DNA of 64,000 nucleotides, taken from positions 1,054,001-1,118,000 of the forward strand of contig NZ_FRXN01000001.1 of assembly GCF_900148515.1 (NCBI RefSeq). Reading direction: 5' to 3'. The notes beneath the pieces were generated by a model. It was given only the letters and a program-made list of their open reading frames with translations, was not told the origin of the DNA and did not search any database. Below, one piece after another: positions 9,213-18,296 of this stretch. This DNA is from Algoriphagus zhangzhouensis. GTDB lineage: Bacteria > Bacteroidota > Bacteroidia > Cytophagales > Cyclobacteriaceae. Made by a program: the position numbers and the translations under genes. The first letter of the stretch is position 1. Each line of letters starts with the position of its first letter.

Positions 9213-9773
9213 ATGTCTTATTTCTCAGATCAAACTTTCAAAAATCTTAATCAAGCAGACTTTCAAGCTGGAGAATATGAATCATGCATTTTCGAAGGCT
9301 GCAACTTTTCAAATCTGGATTTCAAAGGCTGCTCTTTTGAAAATTGTGAGTTCAAAAACTGTGACCTAAGCAATATCAAAGTCAGTCAGGTATCCTTTCA
9401 GGAAGTCAACTTTGACACCTGTAAAATCCTGGGGGTACACTTCAATACTGCCAACCCATTTTTGCTTGAATTCAGCTTTAGAAGCTGCCAGTTGGATTAT
9501 TGTAACTTTTATAATCTACAGCTTAAGAAATCCAGCTTTATTGGCTCTCGAATGCTGGAAGTTGACTTTTCTCAATGCAATCTTACCGGAGCTAGCTTTC
9601 AAGGCTCAGATTTAAGTGGAGCTGTTTTTGATCAAACTGTTTTGGAAAAAGCAGATTTCCGAAATGCCCAAAACTATCGAATTGACCCAGAAATCAACAG
9701 GATCAAAGGAGCTCACTTTGACCTAGATGGTCTTCCCGGTTTGCTGGGTAAATATGGGATTAAGATTGGCTAG
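9213..9773 (+). CDS. Pentapeptide-repeat protein
   Basis: A 186-residue cytosolic protein made almost entirely of A(D/N)LXX-like pentapeptides, visible as repeated CNFSN, CSFEN, CEFKN, CDLSN and ADFRN units. These fold into a right-handed quadrilateral beta-helix. Family members of this size include Qnr/MfpA-type DNA mimics that protect gyrase, but many others have no known role. The short C-terminal tail after residue 155 lacks repeats. It is cysteine-rich for a cytosolic protein, as the central position of many pentapeptides is C. No partner gene is adjacent. Confidence 0.85.
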   Translation: MSYFSDQTFKNLNQADFQAGEYESCIFEGCNFSNLDFKGCSFENCEFKNCDLSNIKVSQVSFQEVNFDTCKILGVHFNTANPFLLEFSFRSCQLDYCNFYNLQLKKSSFIGSRMLEVDFSQCNLTGASFQGSDLSGAVFDQTVLEKADFRNAQNYRIDPEINRIKGAHFDLDGLPGLLGKYGIKIG

Positions 9774-10189
9774 GCTTCTCCCTCCCTCCCCGACATTTTT
9801 CTACAAAATCAATCTACCTACTTGATTGATGAATTTCTTTTTGTTTAAATTATAAACATTGAACTGTTAAAATAATTGACAATTTTAATAGAGATACAAT
9901 GGAAATATGCTCCATCCAGTTGAAAGATTGCTCTGCAAGCAGATATAACTAAGATAGCCTAAAGGCAGATAGTCTTATTGAAATAATTGGAAATACAATT
10001 GAAATAAACTTCCCTTTGGTCGATGAAATACTATCTCGTTCAATTTCGCCGAAGGCTTATCTAGGAAGCGAAGCGACCTTATCTCAGCGGAGCATATCTC
10101 AAGCGAAGCTTGTATTTCAGACGACGAAGGAGTCCTTATCTCGCCGAAGGCATATTTCAGGAGCGAAGTGACTATATATAATTAAAATC
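9774..10189. other. 416-bp non-coding stretch
   Basis: No credible gene is visible. It begins with a weak inverted repeat, ATCAATC/GATTGAT at 9808-9814/9824-9830 followed by a T-rich tail, which may end the pentapeptide gene. The middle is AT-rich with repeated TTGAAATA-like words near 9979-10007. The last 130 bp are the mini-hairpin array described separately, running almost to the ATG at 10190. Confidence 0.7.
10048..10173 (+). repeat. Array of seven GNA-loop mini-hairpins
   Basis: Seven short palindromes with a central GAA or GGA occur at about 18-20 bp spacing: GCCGAAGGC (10048-10056), a GCGAAGC core (10068-10074), GCGGAGC (10087-10093), AAGCGAAGCTT (10101-10111), GACGACGAAGGAGTC (10120-10134), GCCGAAGGC (10143-10151), and a degenerate GAGCGAAGTGAC near 10161-10172. 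Spacers are variants of TATCTCA or TATTTCA. The stems change in a compensated way while the loop is kept. d(GCGAAGC) is known to fold into an unusually stable mini-hairpin. The array ends 17 bp before the polymerase start, so it probably lies in its leader or promoter. Confidence 0.75.
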
Positions 10190-13159
10190 ATGTTTATCAA
10201 TTGCCATTCCCACTTCAGTTTCAAATACGGTACTCAGTCCGTAGACGCTCTTATTTCCGAGGCAAAGAGCAAGAAACTTGATGCCTTGGCTCTGACGGAT
10301 ATCAATAGCACAGCAGGCGTATTTCCATTTATCCGAGCAGCCCAGAAAGCAGGAATCCATCCGGTCATTGGGATTGATTTCCGCAATGGAACCAATCAGC
10401 AATACATCGGATTGGCCAAAAATCAGGAAGGCTTCTTTGAACTCAATGAACACCTCTCCCATCATCTGACTCATAAAAGGCCCTTTCATTCAAAAGCTCC
10501 AGCTTTCGAACATAGTTTTGTAATCTATCCTTTTGCGGAGAAACTCTTTCCCCTTCGGGAAAATGAATACGTCGGCATTCATCCCAGTCAATTCAATCGC
10601 CTACTTACTTCCCCTTGGTTTCGAAAAAAGGAAAAGTTGGTATTGCTTCAGCCAGCTACCTTCAGCTCCAAGATTCAGTTCAATGCGCACCGGCTTTTGC
10701 GAAGCATCGATCTAAATACACTCCTCAGCAAACTCCCTGTAGAGGAACAAGCCGATCAGACAGATCAGTTTTATTCCTATGCGGATCTGATTGCTCGCTG
10801 CGAAAATCACAGTTACCTCCTCGTCAATGCTCAAAAGCTTCTCGAGCAGTGTCAATTCTCTTTCTACTTCCAGGCTGTAAAAAACAAGAGAGACATACTC
10901 GGTTCGGATTGGGAGGATTTTGATTTTCTCCGGCAGGAAACTTTCAAAGGAGCCATCCGACGCTATCCTAATCTGACGACTGAGATACATAAGCGAATCG
11001 AAAAGGAACTGGAACTTATCCAACAAAAAGGCTTTGTCTCCTACTTCCTGATCAATTACGACATAGTCACTTTCGCCCAACACCGTAATTTCTACCATGT
11101 GGGGCGAGGTTCCGGCGCCAATAGCATTGTAGCCTATTGTCTAGGGATCACAGATGTGGACCCCATCGAGCTGGACTTATATTTTGAGAGATTTATAAAT
11201 CTGTATCGGGAAAACCCTCCTGATTTTGACATTGATTTCAGCTGGACAGATCGGGACGAGGTCACAGATTACATCTTTCGCAAATACAATTCTGGCAAAA
11301 ATGAGCATGTCGCTCTTTTGGGTTCCTACAGTACATTTCAATACAATTCCATGCTTCGGGAATTGGGTAAAGTCTTTGGCCTTCCCAAGACTGATATCGA
11401 GTCTCTGATCCACTTTGCAGACAAGGACGATTATCAACCCGATCAGTATGGTAAATTGATCATCAAGTACTCACAAGTCCTTCATGACATGCCTTCCCAC
11501 TTGACCATTCATGCCTGTGGCATATTGATTTCGCATAAACCCATTCATTACTTCACTGCCACGGAGATGCCTCCCAAAGGCTTTCCTCTTGCCCATATAG
11601 ACATGCATACGGCAGAGGATATCGGCTTGCACAAGTTTGACATCCTCAGCCAACGCGGATTGGGACATATCAAGTCTTCACTGGAGATCATCTATCAAAA
11701 TCAAGGAGTCAAAGTCGATATCCGGGAAGTGGAGAAGTTCAAAAAGGATCCTAGGATCAAAGAACACCTCAGTACCGGACATACCATCGGGGCATTTTAT
11801 GTGGAATCCCCCGCCATGCGTATGCTCTTGGCTAAGATGAAAGCCAATACCTATCTGGAGCTCGTTGCGGCCAGCTCGATCATACGCCCAGGAGTAGCCC
11901 GTTCGGGAATGATGCGGGAGTACATCCTTCGGCATGTAGATGAAAATCGCAGAAAGGTCGCTCATCCAGTCATGTGGGATATTATGCCGGAGACCTACGG
12001 AATCATGGTCTATCAGGAAGATGTGATCAAGGTAGCCCACTATTTTGCAGGTTTGAGCTTGGGAGAAGCTGATGTACTGAGAAGGGGGATGAGTGGCAAG
12101 TCACGCTCCAAGGATGAGTTTCAGCGAATCAAAGAGCGCTATTTCAACAATTGTAAAGAGCTGGGACGAGAAGAGCATGTTGCCAAAGAAGTATGGCATC
12201 AGATTGAGAGTTTTGCGGGCTATTCCTTTGCCAAGGGACACTCTGCTTCTTTTGCAGTAGAGAGTTACCAAAGTCTCTATTTGAAAGCCTATTTCCCTCT
12301 CGAATTCATGGTGGGAGTAATCAACAATTTTGGAGGCTTTTATCATACTGAATTTTATGTACATGAACTCCGAATGAATGGAGCAAACATCCAGGCTCCC
12401 CATCTCAATGAAAGTGAATACCTAACTCGAATTACCGGTAAAACCGTCTTTTTAGGCCTTATTCACATGAAATACTTGGAAAAGAAGACTGTTGAAAAGC
12501 TACTTACTGAACGTCGGTCAAATGGACCATTTCTGAGTTTGGAAGACTTTGTTTCCCGAGTAGAAATCAGCCTGGAGCAATTGATCATCTTGATTCGGGT
12601 GACTGCTTTTCGCTTTACCGGAAAAACCAAACAGGAACTTCTCTGGGAAGCTCATTTCCTTCAAAATAAGCGAAAGGCTGTCGTGGGACCTCAAGATCTA
12701 TTTCGAAGTCAAAAGGCTCCAATTGCTTTTGGGAAAAAGCCTCCTGAAGTTCCAACTCTAGATGAAACGGACATCAGACAGGAAATCCTGGATCAAATCG
12801 ACATCTTGGAGTTTCCGCTGGATTCACCTTTTCACCTAATCAAAGATCAAAGCATCCAAGGAATCAAGGCCTGCGAGATGACTCAATACTTGGGAAAGCA
12901 GATTACAATTCTCGGCTATCTAGTGACTGTCAAGTACACCAGAACCGTTAAAGGAGATGTCATGCATTTCGGAACCTTCCTGGATCGGGATGGAGACTGG
13001 ATCGATACCGTACATTTCCCTCCCGTGGCTAAAAAGTATCCTTTCAAAGGTCGGGCGATCTATAAAATCCAAGGCAAAGTCGTGGAAGAATTTGACTTCT
13101 ATTCGATCGAAGTGAATGCACTGGAGCGGATGGCTTATTGGAATGCTGGGGAGGATTGA
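10190..13159 (+). CDS. DNA polymerase III alpha-like (DnaE2-type) polymerase
   Basis: A 989-residue C-family polymerase, shorter than a replicative DnaE (about 1160). The N-terminal PHP domain starts NCHSHFSF and has the ALTDINSTAG block. The palm carries GRGSGANSIVAYCLGITD and PDFDIDF, giving two catalytic aspartates. The third is the D of HKFDILSQRG. A helix-hairpin-helix region and an OB-fold (ITILGYLV...) follow near the C-terminus. PQDLF near residue 845 resembles a clamp-binding motif. Length and the short tail suit the error-prone DnaE2/ImuC class, yet no imuA or imuB lies nearby. By eye the gene is richer in GC than its neighbours. Confidence 0.88.
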   Translation: MFINCHSHFSFKYGTQSVDALISEAKSKKLDALALTDINSTAGVFPFIRAAQKAGIHPVIGIDFRNGTNQQYIGLAKNQEGFFELNEHLSHHLTHKRPFHSKAPAFEHSFVIYPFAEKLFPLRENEYVGIHPSQFNRLLTSPWFRKKEKLVLLQPATFSSKIQFNAHRLLRSIDLNTLLSKLPVEEQADQTDQFYSYADLIARCENHSYLLVNAQKLLEQCQFSFYFQAVKNKRDILGSDWEDFDFLRQETFKGAIRRYPNLTTEIHKRIEKELELIQQKGFVSYFLINYDIVTFAQHRNFYHVGRGSGANSIVAYCLGITDVDPIELDLYFERFINLYRENPPDFDIDFSWTDRDEVTDYIFRKYNSGKNEHVALLGSYSTFQYNSMLRELGKVFGLPKTDIESLIHFADKDDYQPDQYGKLIIKYSQVLHDMPSHLTIHACGILISHKPIHYFTATEMPPKGFPLAHIDMHTAEDIGLHKFDILSQRGLGHIKSSLEIIYQNQGVKVDIREVEKFKKDPRIKEHLSTGHTIGAFYVESPAMRMLLAKMKANTYLELVAASSIIRPGVARSGMMREYILRHVDENRRKVAHPVMWDIMPETYGIMVYQEDVIKVAHYFAGLSLGEADVLRRGMSGKSRSKDEFQRIKERYFNNCKELGREEHVAKEVWHQIESFAGYSFAKGHSASFAVESYQSLYLKAYFPLEFMVGVINNFGGFYHTEFYVHELRMNGANIQAPHLNESEYLTRITGKTVFLGLIHMKYLEKKTVEKLLTERRSNGPFLSLEDFVSRVEISLEQLIILIRVTAFRFTGKTKQELLWEAHFLQNKRKAVVGPQDLFRSQKAPIAFGKKPPEVPTLDETDIRQEILDQIDILEFPLDSPFHLIKDQSIQGIKACEMTQYLGKQITILGYLVTVKYTRTVKGDVMHFGTFLDRDGDWIDTVHFPPVAKKYPFKGRAIYKIQGKVVEEFDFYSIEVNALERMAYWNAGED

Positions 13160-13349
13160 TCAAGCTTAAGACTTGAAAAACCATTAAACTTTACAAACCC
13201 GGTTTATAATTATTTCAAGAAATTTGAAAGCAATAAATTTTCATGCAAACCTTGTCCTAAATCTTAAAGAATATTTTTTTCCAGTACTTTTTTGACTAGT
13301 TTAAAAGAGCATATCAACAGCCCGAAAGAAATTTTCCATTTGGAAATCT

Positions 13350-15563
13350 ATGAGCCAAGATCATAACAAAAAACAGTCTGTAGTATTTTTCTCAGATATC
13401 GTTGGATACACCCGTTTGATGGGTAAAGACGAAGATCGGGCTTTTGCTTTGATGAAAAAAAACTCTGAAATCCATACGGAGGTTCTCAGCAAATTCAGAG
13501 GACAAATCATCAAAGAATTGGGAGATGGCATTTTGGCCACATTTGAGACCGTCCCAGAAGCAATACAAGCTAGTATCGAAATCCAGAAGAAAGTCCAAAA
13601 AATGGATAATGATGTCCGTATCCGAATCGGACTTCATTGTGGAGAAATCATATTTGATCATGGAGATGTATTCGGTGATGCTGTAAACCTGACCTCAAGA
13701 ATACAAGGAATTGGTATTCCTTCTTGCTTATTAATTTCAGAAAAAGTCCAGGATCAAATACCTGAAAACTCTGAGTTCAAAACTTTGAAATTGGGGCCTT
13801 TTCATCTCAAAAACGTAGAACAAGCAGTACAGCTTTATGCTGTCACCAATAAACCTTGCTCTGTACCTAAGCGCTCTGAAATCATCCAAAACATCAATTA
13901 CCAAGAGAAAACACCTTGGAAATTCTGGACAATCCTGAGCATCACTTTTATTCTATTGGCATATTTGATTTACTCGATCTTTTGGAATCAAAATATATGG
14001 GAAAAAGAAAAATCTGTGGCAGTTCTTCCTTTCAAAGATATCATAACTAACCCTGAGCATGATTTTTTTGCGGAAGCACTAACAGAAGACATCATCTCCC
14101 ATGTTTCCAAAATTGAAAGCATTAAAGTCATTGATAAAAACGCAGCTTATGAATTCGAAAACAAAGAATCGGATCTAGATTCCATTGCCGAAGTATTAGA
14201 TGTATCTACAATATTGACAGGAACAGTCCAGTGGATCGGCGAAAGGATTCAAATTAATGTTCAACTGGTTGACCCAATAGAAAACAAAAATCTATGGACC
14301 GAAACCTATAACAGGGAAGTGCAGGACCTTTTCAAAGTTCAAACTGAGATTGCTTCCAAAATTGCCACTATTCTTAATAGCAAATTGAGCACTCAAGAGC
14401 GGAATCAAATATCAAAAGAGCAAACATCTAATTTTGAAGCCTATAGCTTATTTCTGAAGGGAAAAGAGTATTACGATTACTACGATGGCGACTCATTGGA
14501 AAAAGCTGTAGAGCAATTCAAAAAAGCAATTGCATTGGACCCAAATTATGCACAAGCTTATACAGGATTAGCAAGCTGTTATTCTCAATACGCATACTAT
14601 GGAAAAAAAGGATCTTGGTTGGACTCCAGCTTATTGATAAGTGAAAAAGCACTTGAAATTGACCCATATCTTGAAGAGGCATATGCAGCTAGGGGTTCGG
14701 CTTATTATTACAAAGGCCAAATTGGCTTAGCTCAGATCTCATTTGAAAGGGCACGGGCAAATAATCCAAATTTTAGCCCGGCAATTGGGAACCTAGCTAC
14801 TGTTTACATGACTCAAGGAAAATTGGTCGAGGCAATTCAACTTCAGGCAAAATCCGCATCATTGAATCCAACAAGATATATCCCTATTCAAATCACTGGT
14901 TGGATCTATAGGATCCTTGACCAACCAGAGAAAGCCATGGAATGGCTTGAAAGGTCAAATTCTGTATATCCATCGGCTGTTACCAATGAGCAAATGGCAT
15001 ATGTCTTTTTGGAAGAAGGAAACAAAGAGAAAGCACTGAAAGAAATAGATGAAATTCTCAAAATTCAAAATGACACTTCTGGTTATGGTTATATGTCGGC
15101 TGGTTACGTTGCCTTTTTCTCAAATGAAGTTGAATATGCCGAAGAGCTTTTAGAAAAATCCTTCAATAAAATCCCAGATAGTATCGACGACCCCTATTAC
15201 TCTGCCCCTATCTTTCTAGCATATTGCTACAAAGTATCCGGAAAGGATTCATTATATCAGGCCTTTGTCAATCATTCCTTGGAAATAAGACAACCTGCAA
15301 ATCTAATTACAGATGATGACTCAAACCTTTGGTTTGACTTAGCTCAATTAGAAGCAATAAAAGGCGATAAAGCCAAAGCTTTATCTTATCTGAAAACAGC
15401 AATAAATTTTGGCTATAGGGATGATTTCAACATCCTTTTCAATCCAATTTTCAAAGACTGGATCACAGACCCTAAGATGATCCAATTATTAAATGAAATT
15501 GATGAAAGTATAGTCGAAATGAATAAAAAACTTCAGACTATCGACCTGCAACGAAATAGGTAA
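13350..15563 (+). CDS. Class III adenylate/guanylate cyclase with TolB-like and TPR domains
   Basis: A 737-residue protein. Residues 10-165 form a class III cyclase domain with metal aspartates D16 (FFSDIVGY) and D59 (KELGDG), K55, and the transition-state pair N113 and R117 in AVNLTSR. One transmembrane helix spans 191-212. Next comes a TolB N-domain-like module beginning SVAVLPFKD, with the TGTVQW and INVQLVD strands. TPR repeats fill the rest to about 690. The cyclase is therefore cytosolic and the TolB/TPR part periplasmic. The nucleotide product (cAMP or cGMP) cannot be read with certainty. Its last 26 bp overlap the end of the convergent subtilase gene. Confidence 0.9.
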   Translation: MSQDHNKKQSVVFFSDIVGYTRLMGKDEDRAFALMKKNSEIHTEVLSKFRGQIIKELGDGILATFETVPEAIQASIEIQKKVQKMDNDVRIRIGLHCGEIIFDHGDVFGDAVNLTSRIQGIGIPSCLLISEKVQDQIPENSEFKTLKLGPFHLKNVEQAVQLYAVTNKPCSVPKRSEIIQNINYQEKTPWKFWTILSITFILLAYLIYSIFWNQNIWEKEKSVAVLPFKDIITNPEHDFFAEALTEDIISHVSKIESIKVIDKNAAYEFENKESDLDSIAEVLDVSTILTGTVQWIGERIQINVQLVDPIENKNLWTETYNREVQDLFKVQTEIASKIATILNSKLSTQERNQISKEQTSNFEAYSLFLKGKEYYDYYDGDSLEKAVEQFKKAIALDPNYAQAYTGLASCYSQYAYYGKKGSWLDSSLLISEKALEIDPYLEEAYAARGSAYYYKGQIGLAQISFERARANNPNFSPAIGNLATVYMTQGKLVEAIQLQAKSASLNPTRYIPIQITGWIYRILDQPEKAMEWLERSNSVYPSAVTNEQMAYVFLEEGNKEKALKEIDEILKIQNDTSGYGYMSAGYVAFFSNEVEYAEELLEKSFNKIPDSIDDPYYSAPIFLAYCYKVSGKDSLYQAFVNHSLEIRQPANLITDDDSNLWFDLAQLEAIKGDKAKALSYLKTAINFGYRDDFNILFNPIFKDWITDPKMIQLLNEIDESIVEMNKKLQTIDLQRNR

Positions 15564-16761
15564 CACCTCCAAAATCCACAGAAACTCCCCGGTTAGGGAG
15601 GCCTCCTTTCGAATGGATCAATCCAGCCACAAGAGCTCCTGCCATCGATGTGCCAGACATTACATTATAGCTATTCCTTGGAAATGTAGATACCAAAGCA
15701 TTACCTGGAGCTACCCAATCGATTGGTGGAATTCCAAAATTTGAAAAAGCACTAAAACCACCAATCTCCCCACAACTGAAATCGACAGATGCTACGGTGA
15801 CTACATTTGGTCCATTGATACAACCCGGTAGGTTGGAATTTGCAAGATTCGCCTCATTTCCTGCGGACATTACAACAAAAACTCCCTTATCCCCCAAATC
15901 CATGATTATATCTCTCAAAAATGGTTCAGAGTTTTCACAGTCCATGATCTCCGAAGCACCCAAACTCATCATTACTACATCTCCAGCAACACCAAATTTC
16001 TCAACATGATCTAACGCCAAAACTAGGTTAGACCAATTCCCAAATCCATTCCCATCCAATACTTTGATCGGAATGATCTCAGCTCCTGGAGACATACCAG
16101 TCACTCCAGGGTTTCCTTGTCCCATCCCAGCAGCCAACCCTGCACAATGTGTTCCATGCCCAGCGAAGTCCTCCAAAGGGCTCTCGCCTGAGATAAATGA
16201 TGCTGAAAAATTAGGATTCGTACTAACATTGAGATCTGAATGTGTTGCTTCCACTCCAGAGTCAATAATCCAAATCGACGATCTGGATAAACCAGTCGAT
16301 GAACCTCCCATTAATGGGATTGCGCAGCTGGCTTTTATTGCAGGATCGTATAGCCAATCCCCAAAATTTTCACCTTGCATTCTAGGTCTAGATCCCTGCA
16401 TGCGTGGACGACTTTGCATTCGAAAGTCTTCAACTACAACCTGTACATTTGGATCATTTCTTAGATTCGAAACCTCATTAGAATTTAGAGAAGCAACAAA
16501 TCCCACTGCCCCATCTACAAACTTTTTTGCTTGACCTTGCGGTATATTCCTTTGCCTTAAAAACTGATCAAGTTTTGCTATTTTTTGATTCCTACTGGAA
16601 GCATTCGAATTAGCTTGTTGCCCTCGATTAGGATTCCTGATTTGATTCTTCCTAATAGGTGCTTCAAAGCTATCCTTGAATACAACTACATAGTTTTTAT
16701 TTTGTGCAAAAATCAGGGTTGACACCATGATCAACCCTAAAACTAACAGCATTTTTTTCAT
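15538..16761 (-). CDS. Secreted subtilase (S8) with I9-like propeptide
   Basis: A 407-residue peptidase counted from the ATG at 16761 (MKKMLLVLG). An ATG four codons upstream (16773) is also possible. A signal peptide ends near FAQ. An inhibitor-I9-like propeptide contains a VGFVASLNSNEVSNL segment. A doubled RPRMQ motif then precedes the catalytic domain. The triad is visible as D167 (IIDSGVE), H202 (GHGTHCAG) and S372 (SGTSMAG), with the oxyanion N302 (SAGNEAN). After the serine only about 35 residues remain, so no C-terminal sorting domain is present. It follows a paralogous subtilase 69 bp upstream and overlaps the cyclase gene convergently by 26 bp. Confidence 0.9.
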   Translation of the reverse strand: MKKMLLVLGLIMVSTLIFAQNKNYVVVFKDSFEAPIRKNQIRNPNRGQQANSNASSRNQKIAKLDQFLRQRNIPQGQAKKFVDGAVGFVASLNSNEVSNLRNDPNVQVVVEDFRMQSRPRMQGSRPRMQGENFGDWLYDPAIKASCAIPLMGGSSTGLSRSSIWIIDSGVEATHSDLNVSTNPNFSASFISGESPLEDFAGHGTHCAGLAAGMGQGNPGVTGMSPGAEIIPIKVLDGNGFGNWSNLVLALDHVEKFGVAGDVVMMSLGASEIMDCENSEPFLRDIIMDLGDKGVFVVMSAGNEANLANSNLPGCINGPNVVTVASVDFSCGEIGGFSAFSNFGIPPIDWVAPGNALVSTFPRNSYNVMSGTSMAGALVAGLIHSKGGLPNRGVSVDFGGVTYFVAGR

Positions 16762-16830
16762 TATGATCAGCATTAAGTCGTATTCAACTTAATTATAATC
16801 ATCAAAAAATCCAACGGTTACTTAGAAAAA

Positions 16831-18186
16831 TTAAAAGTTAATTTTCCCGATTTTATAGATAGGATCTGGTCCACCTGCACCATCATTTCCCCTCCTTGTA
16901 TACCCGAGAATTCCGACCTCTTGATTATGGTATAAAATACCAGAAAATATAGCCGCCGATATAGATGTTCCAGAAACAACAACATATTTTCCTCCAGGGG
17001 CAGTTGTAAATATTTGTTCCCCAGGTTCCAAATAATCTATCGAGGGAATTCCATAATTTGAAAAACTTGAAAACCAATAAGTTCCCATCAATGGCATTTC
17101 TATAGATCCTATAGTATAGGTCTGCGCTTCGATTCCTGATTGAGAACTGCTTAAATTTACACATCCCGGAAAGTTAGTTGTAGATGAATTCCCATCATTT
17201 CCCGCAGACATTACAATGGATATTCCTTTGCCCACCAAACTGGCCAAAAATGAAAATACAGGACCGTTACCACATGGCGCTGATTTTAAATCATACCCCA
17301 AACTTAAATTGACTATATCTCTTTGGGAACCGTATTGATACACATATTCAAGGGCTGATTTCATCAAAGAGGTATTTGATTTCCCCTTTTTATCAAAGAC
17401 TTTCAACGACACCATTTTAGCTCCTGGGTAAACCCCATTTACACCATAGCCTTCTTCGAATTCTGGCTCACTAGATGCAATTCCCCCAATCACACCTGCC
17501 AAAAAAGTCCCATGTCCAATACTATCAATAAATGGATTTTTGCCGCTGTTCGCAAAATCCTTTGATAAAGTATCTTCTGGAAAAAATATTTTAATATCCT
17601 GATGAGATGAATCTATCCCAGTATCGATTATCCATACTCTGTGACTCGGATTGTCTCCTTGCGGTTCTCCCCCTCCTATTCGCTGAACCATGATACTTGA
17701 TTTTCCAATAGAATCATACCTCATCTGTTCCTGCATTTGTGGCCTCTTGGCTTGTTCCAAATATTCAGTCTGCATGATTGGACGCTTGGCTTGGATTTCA
17801 ATACTCTGAGTTAGTTCGTATTCAGAGTTATAAGAACTATTTTTCAACTTATTTAATTGACCCAATTTCAAGCCTTTCAAGTAAACAGATACTTCAACTA
17901 AAACTCGGATTTGATCATCAGGAACATGAATTGAACTATCAATTCTTGTTATGTATTTCCTGATTGAATCCTTTCTTTGCAAGATTTTTTGGTTGCACTT
18001 TGAGTCAGCAAAGCCATTTTGACAATCGTCTTTTTCTGTAATTACATTAAAGCCTGAATTTGACTTAAAAACCATTTCATAGTCATAAAGCAGTTCATCT
18101 GGAGGACTAACTTGACTTATTCCTGATTGACCTTTACACGAGAATAGTACAAAACTAACGCAGAATGAAAGAAACAAAGTTTTCAT
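16831..18186 (-). CDS. Lipoprotein subtilase (S8), paralogue of the next gene
   Basis: A 451-residue peptidase starting at ATG 18186. The extension to 18216 was rejected because MKTLFLSFCVSFVLFSC gives a clean lipobox at once. A poorly conserved propeptide of about 125 residues follows, ending in two KRPxMQ motifs (nt 17731-17787). The triad is D188 (IIDTGID), H225 (GHGTFLAG) and S408 (SGTSISAA), with N330 (SAGNDGN) for the oxyanion hole. The C-terminal tail after the serine is short and glycine-rich. Lipidation suggests display on a membrane, whereas the downstream paralogue appears soluble. The pair is probably one transcript. Confidence 0.88.
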   Translation of the reverse strand: MKTLFLSFCVSFVLFSCKGQSGISQVSPPDELLYDYEMVFKSNSGFNVITEKDDCQNGFADSKCNQKILQRKDSIRKYITRIDSSIHVPDDQIRVLVEVSVYLKGLKLGQLNKLKNSSYNSEYELTQSIEIQAKRPIMQTEYLEQAKRPQMQEQMRYDSIGKSSIMVQRIGGGEPQGDNPSHRVWIIDTGIDSSHQDIKIFFPEDTLSKDFANSGKNPFIDSIGHGTFLAGVIGGIASSEPEFEEGYGVNGVYPGAKMVSLKVFDKKGKSNTSLMKSALEYVYQYGSQRDIVNLSLGYDLKSAPCGNGPVFSFLASLVGKGISIVMSAGNDGNSSTTNFPGCVNLSSSQSGIEAQTYTIGSIEMPLMGTYWFSSFSNYGIPSIDYLEPGEQIFTTAPGGKYVVVSGTSISAAIFSGILYHNQEVGILGYTRRGNDGAGGPDPIYKIGKINF

Positions 18187-18296
18187 ATATTCAAAAGTTA
18201 AATATTTAAAAATCAATTATTTAAAAGCTATTGAATATACGAAAAATCTAATTACAACTCTTTAAAAAGCACAAAATTAACTCAAATAGTCCAATA

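Noticed and set aside
10048-10173. CRISPR array
   Set aside because: Units are shorter than CRISPR repeats, differ in stem sequence, lack unique spacers of constant length, and no cas genes are nearby.
16064-16534. 156-codon plus-strand frame
   Set aside because: Antisense to the catalytic part of a subtilase with a complete triad.
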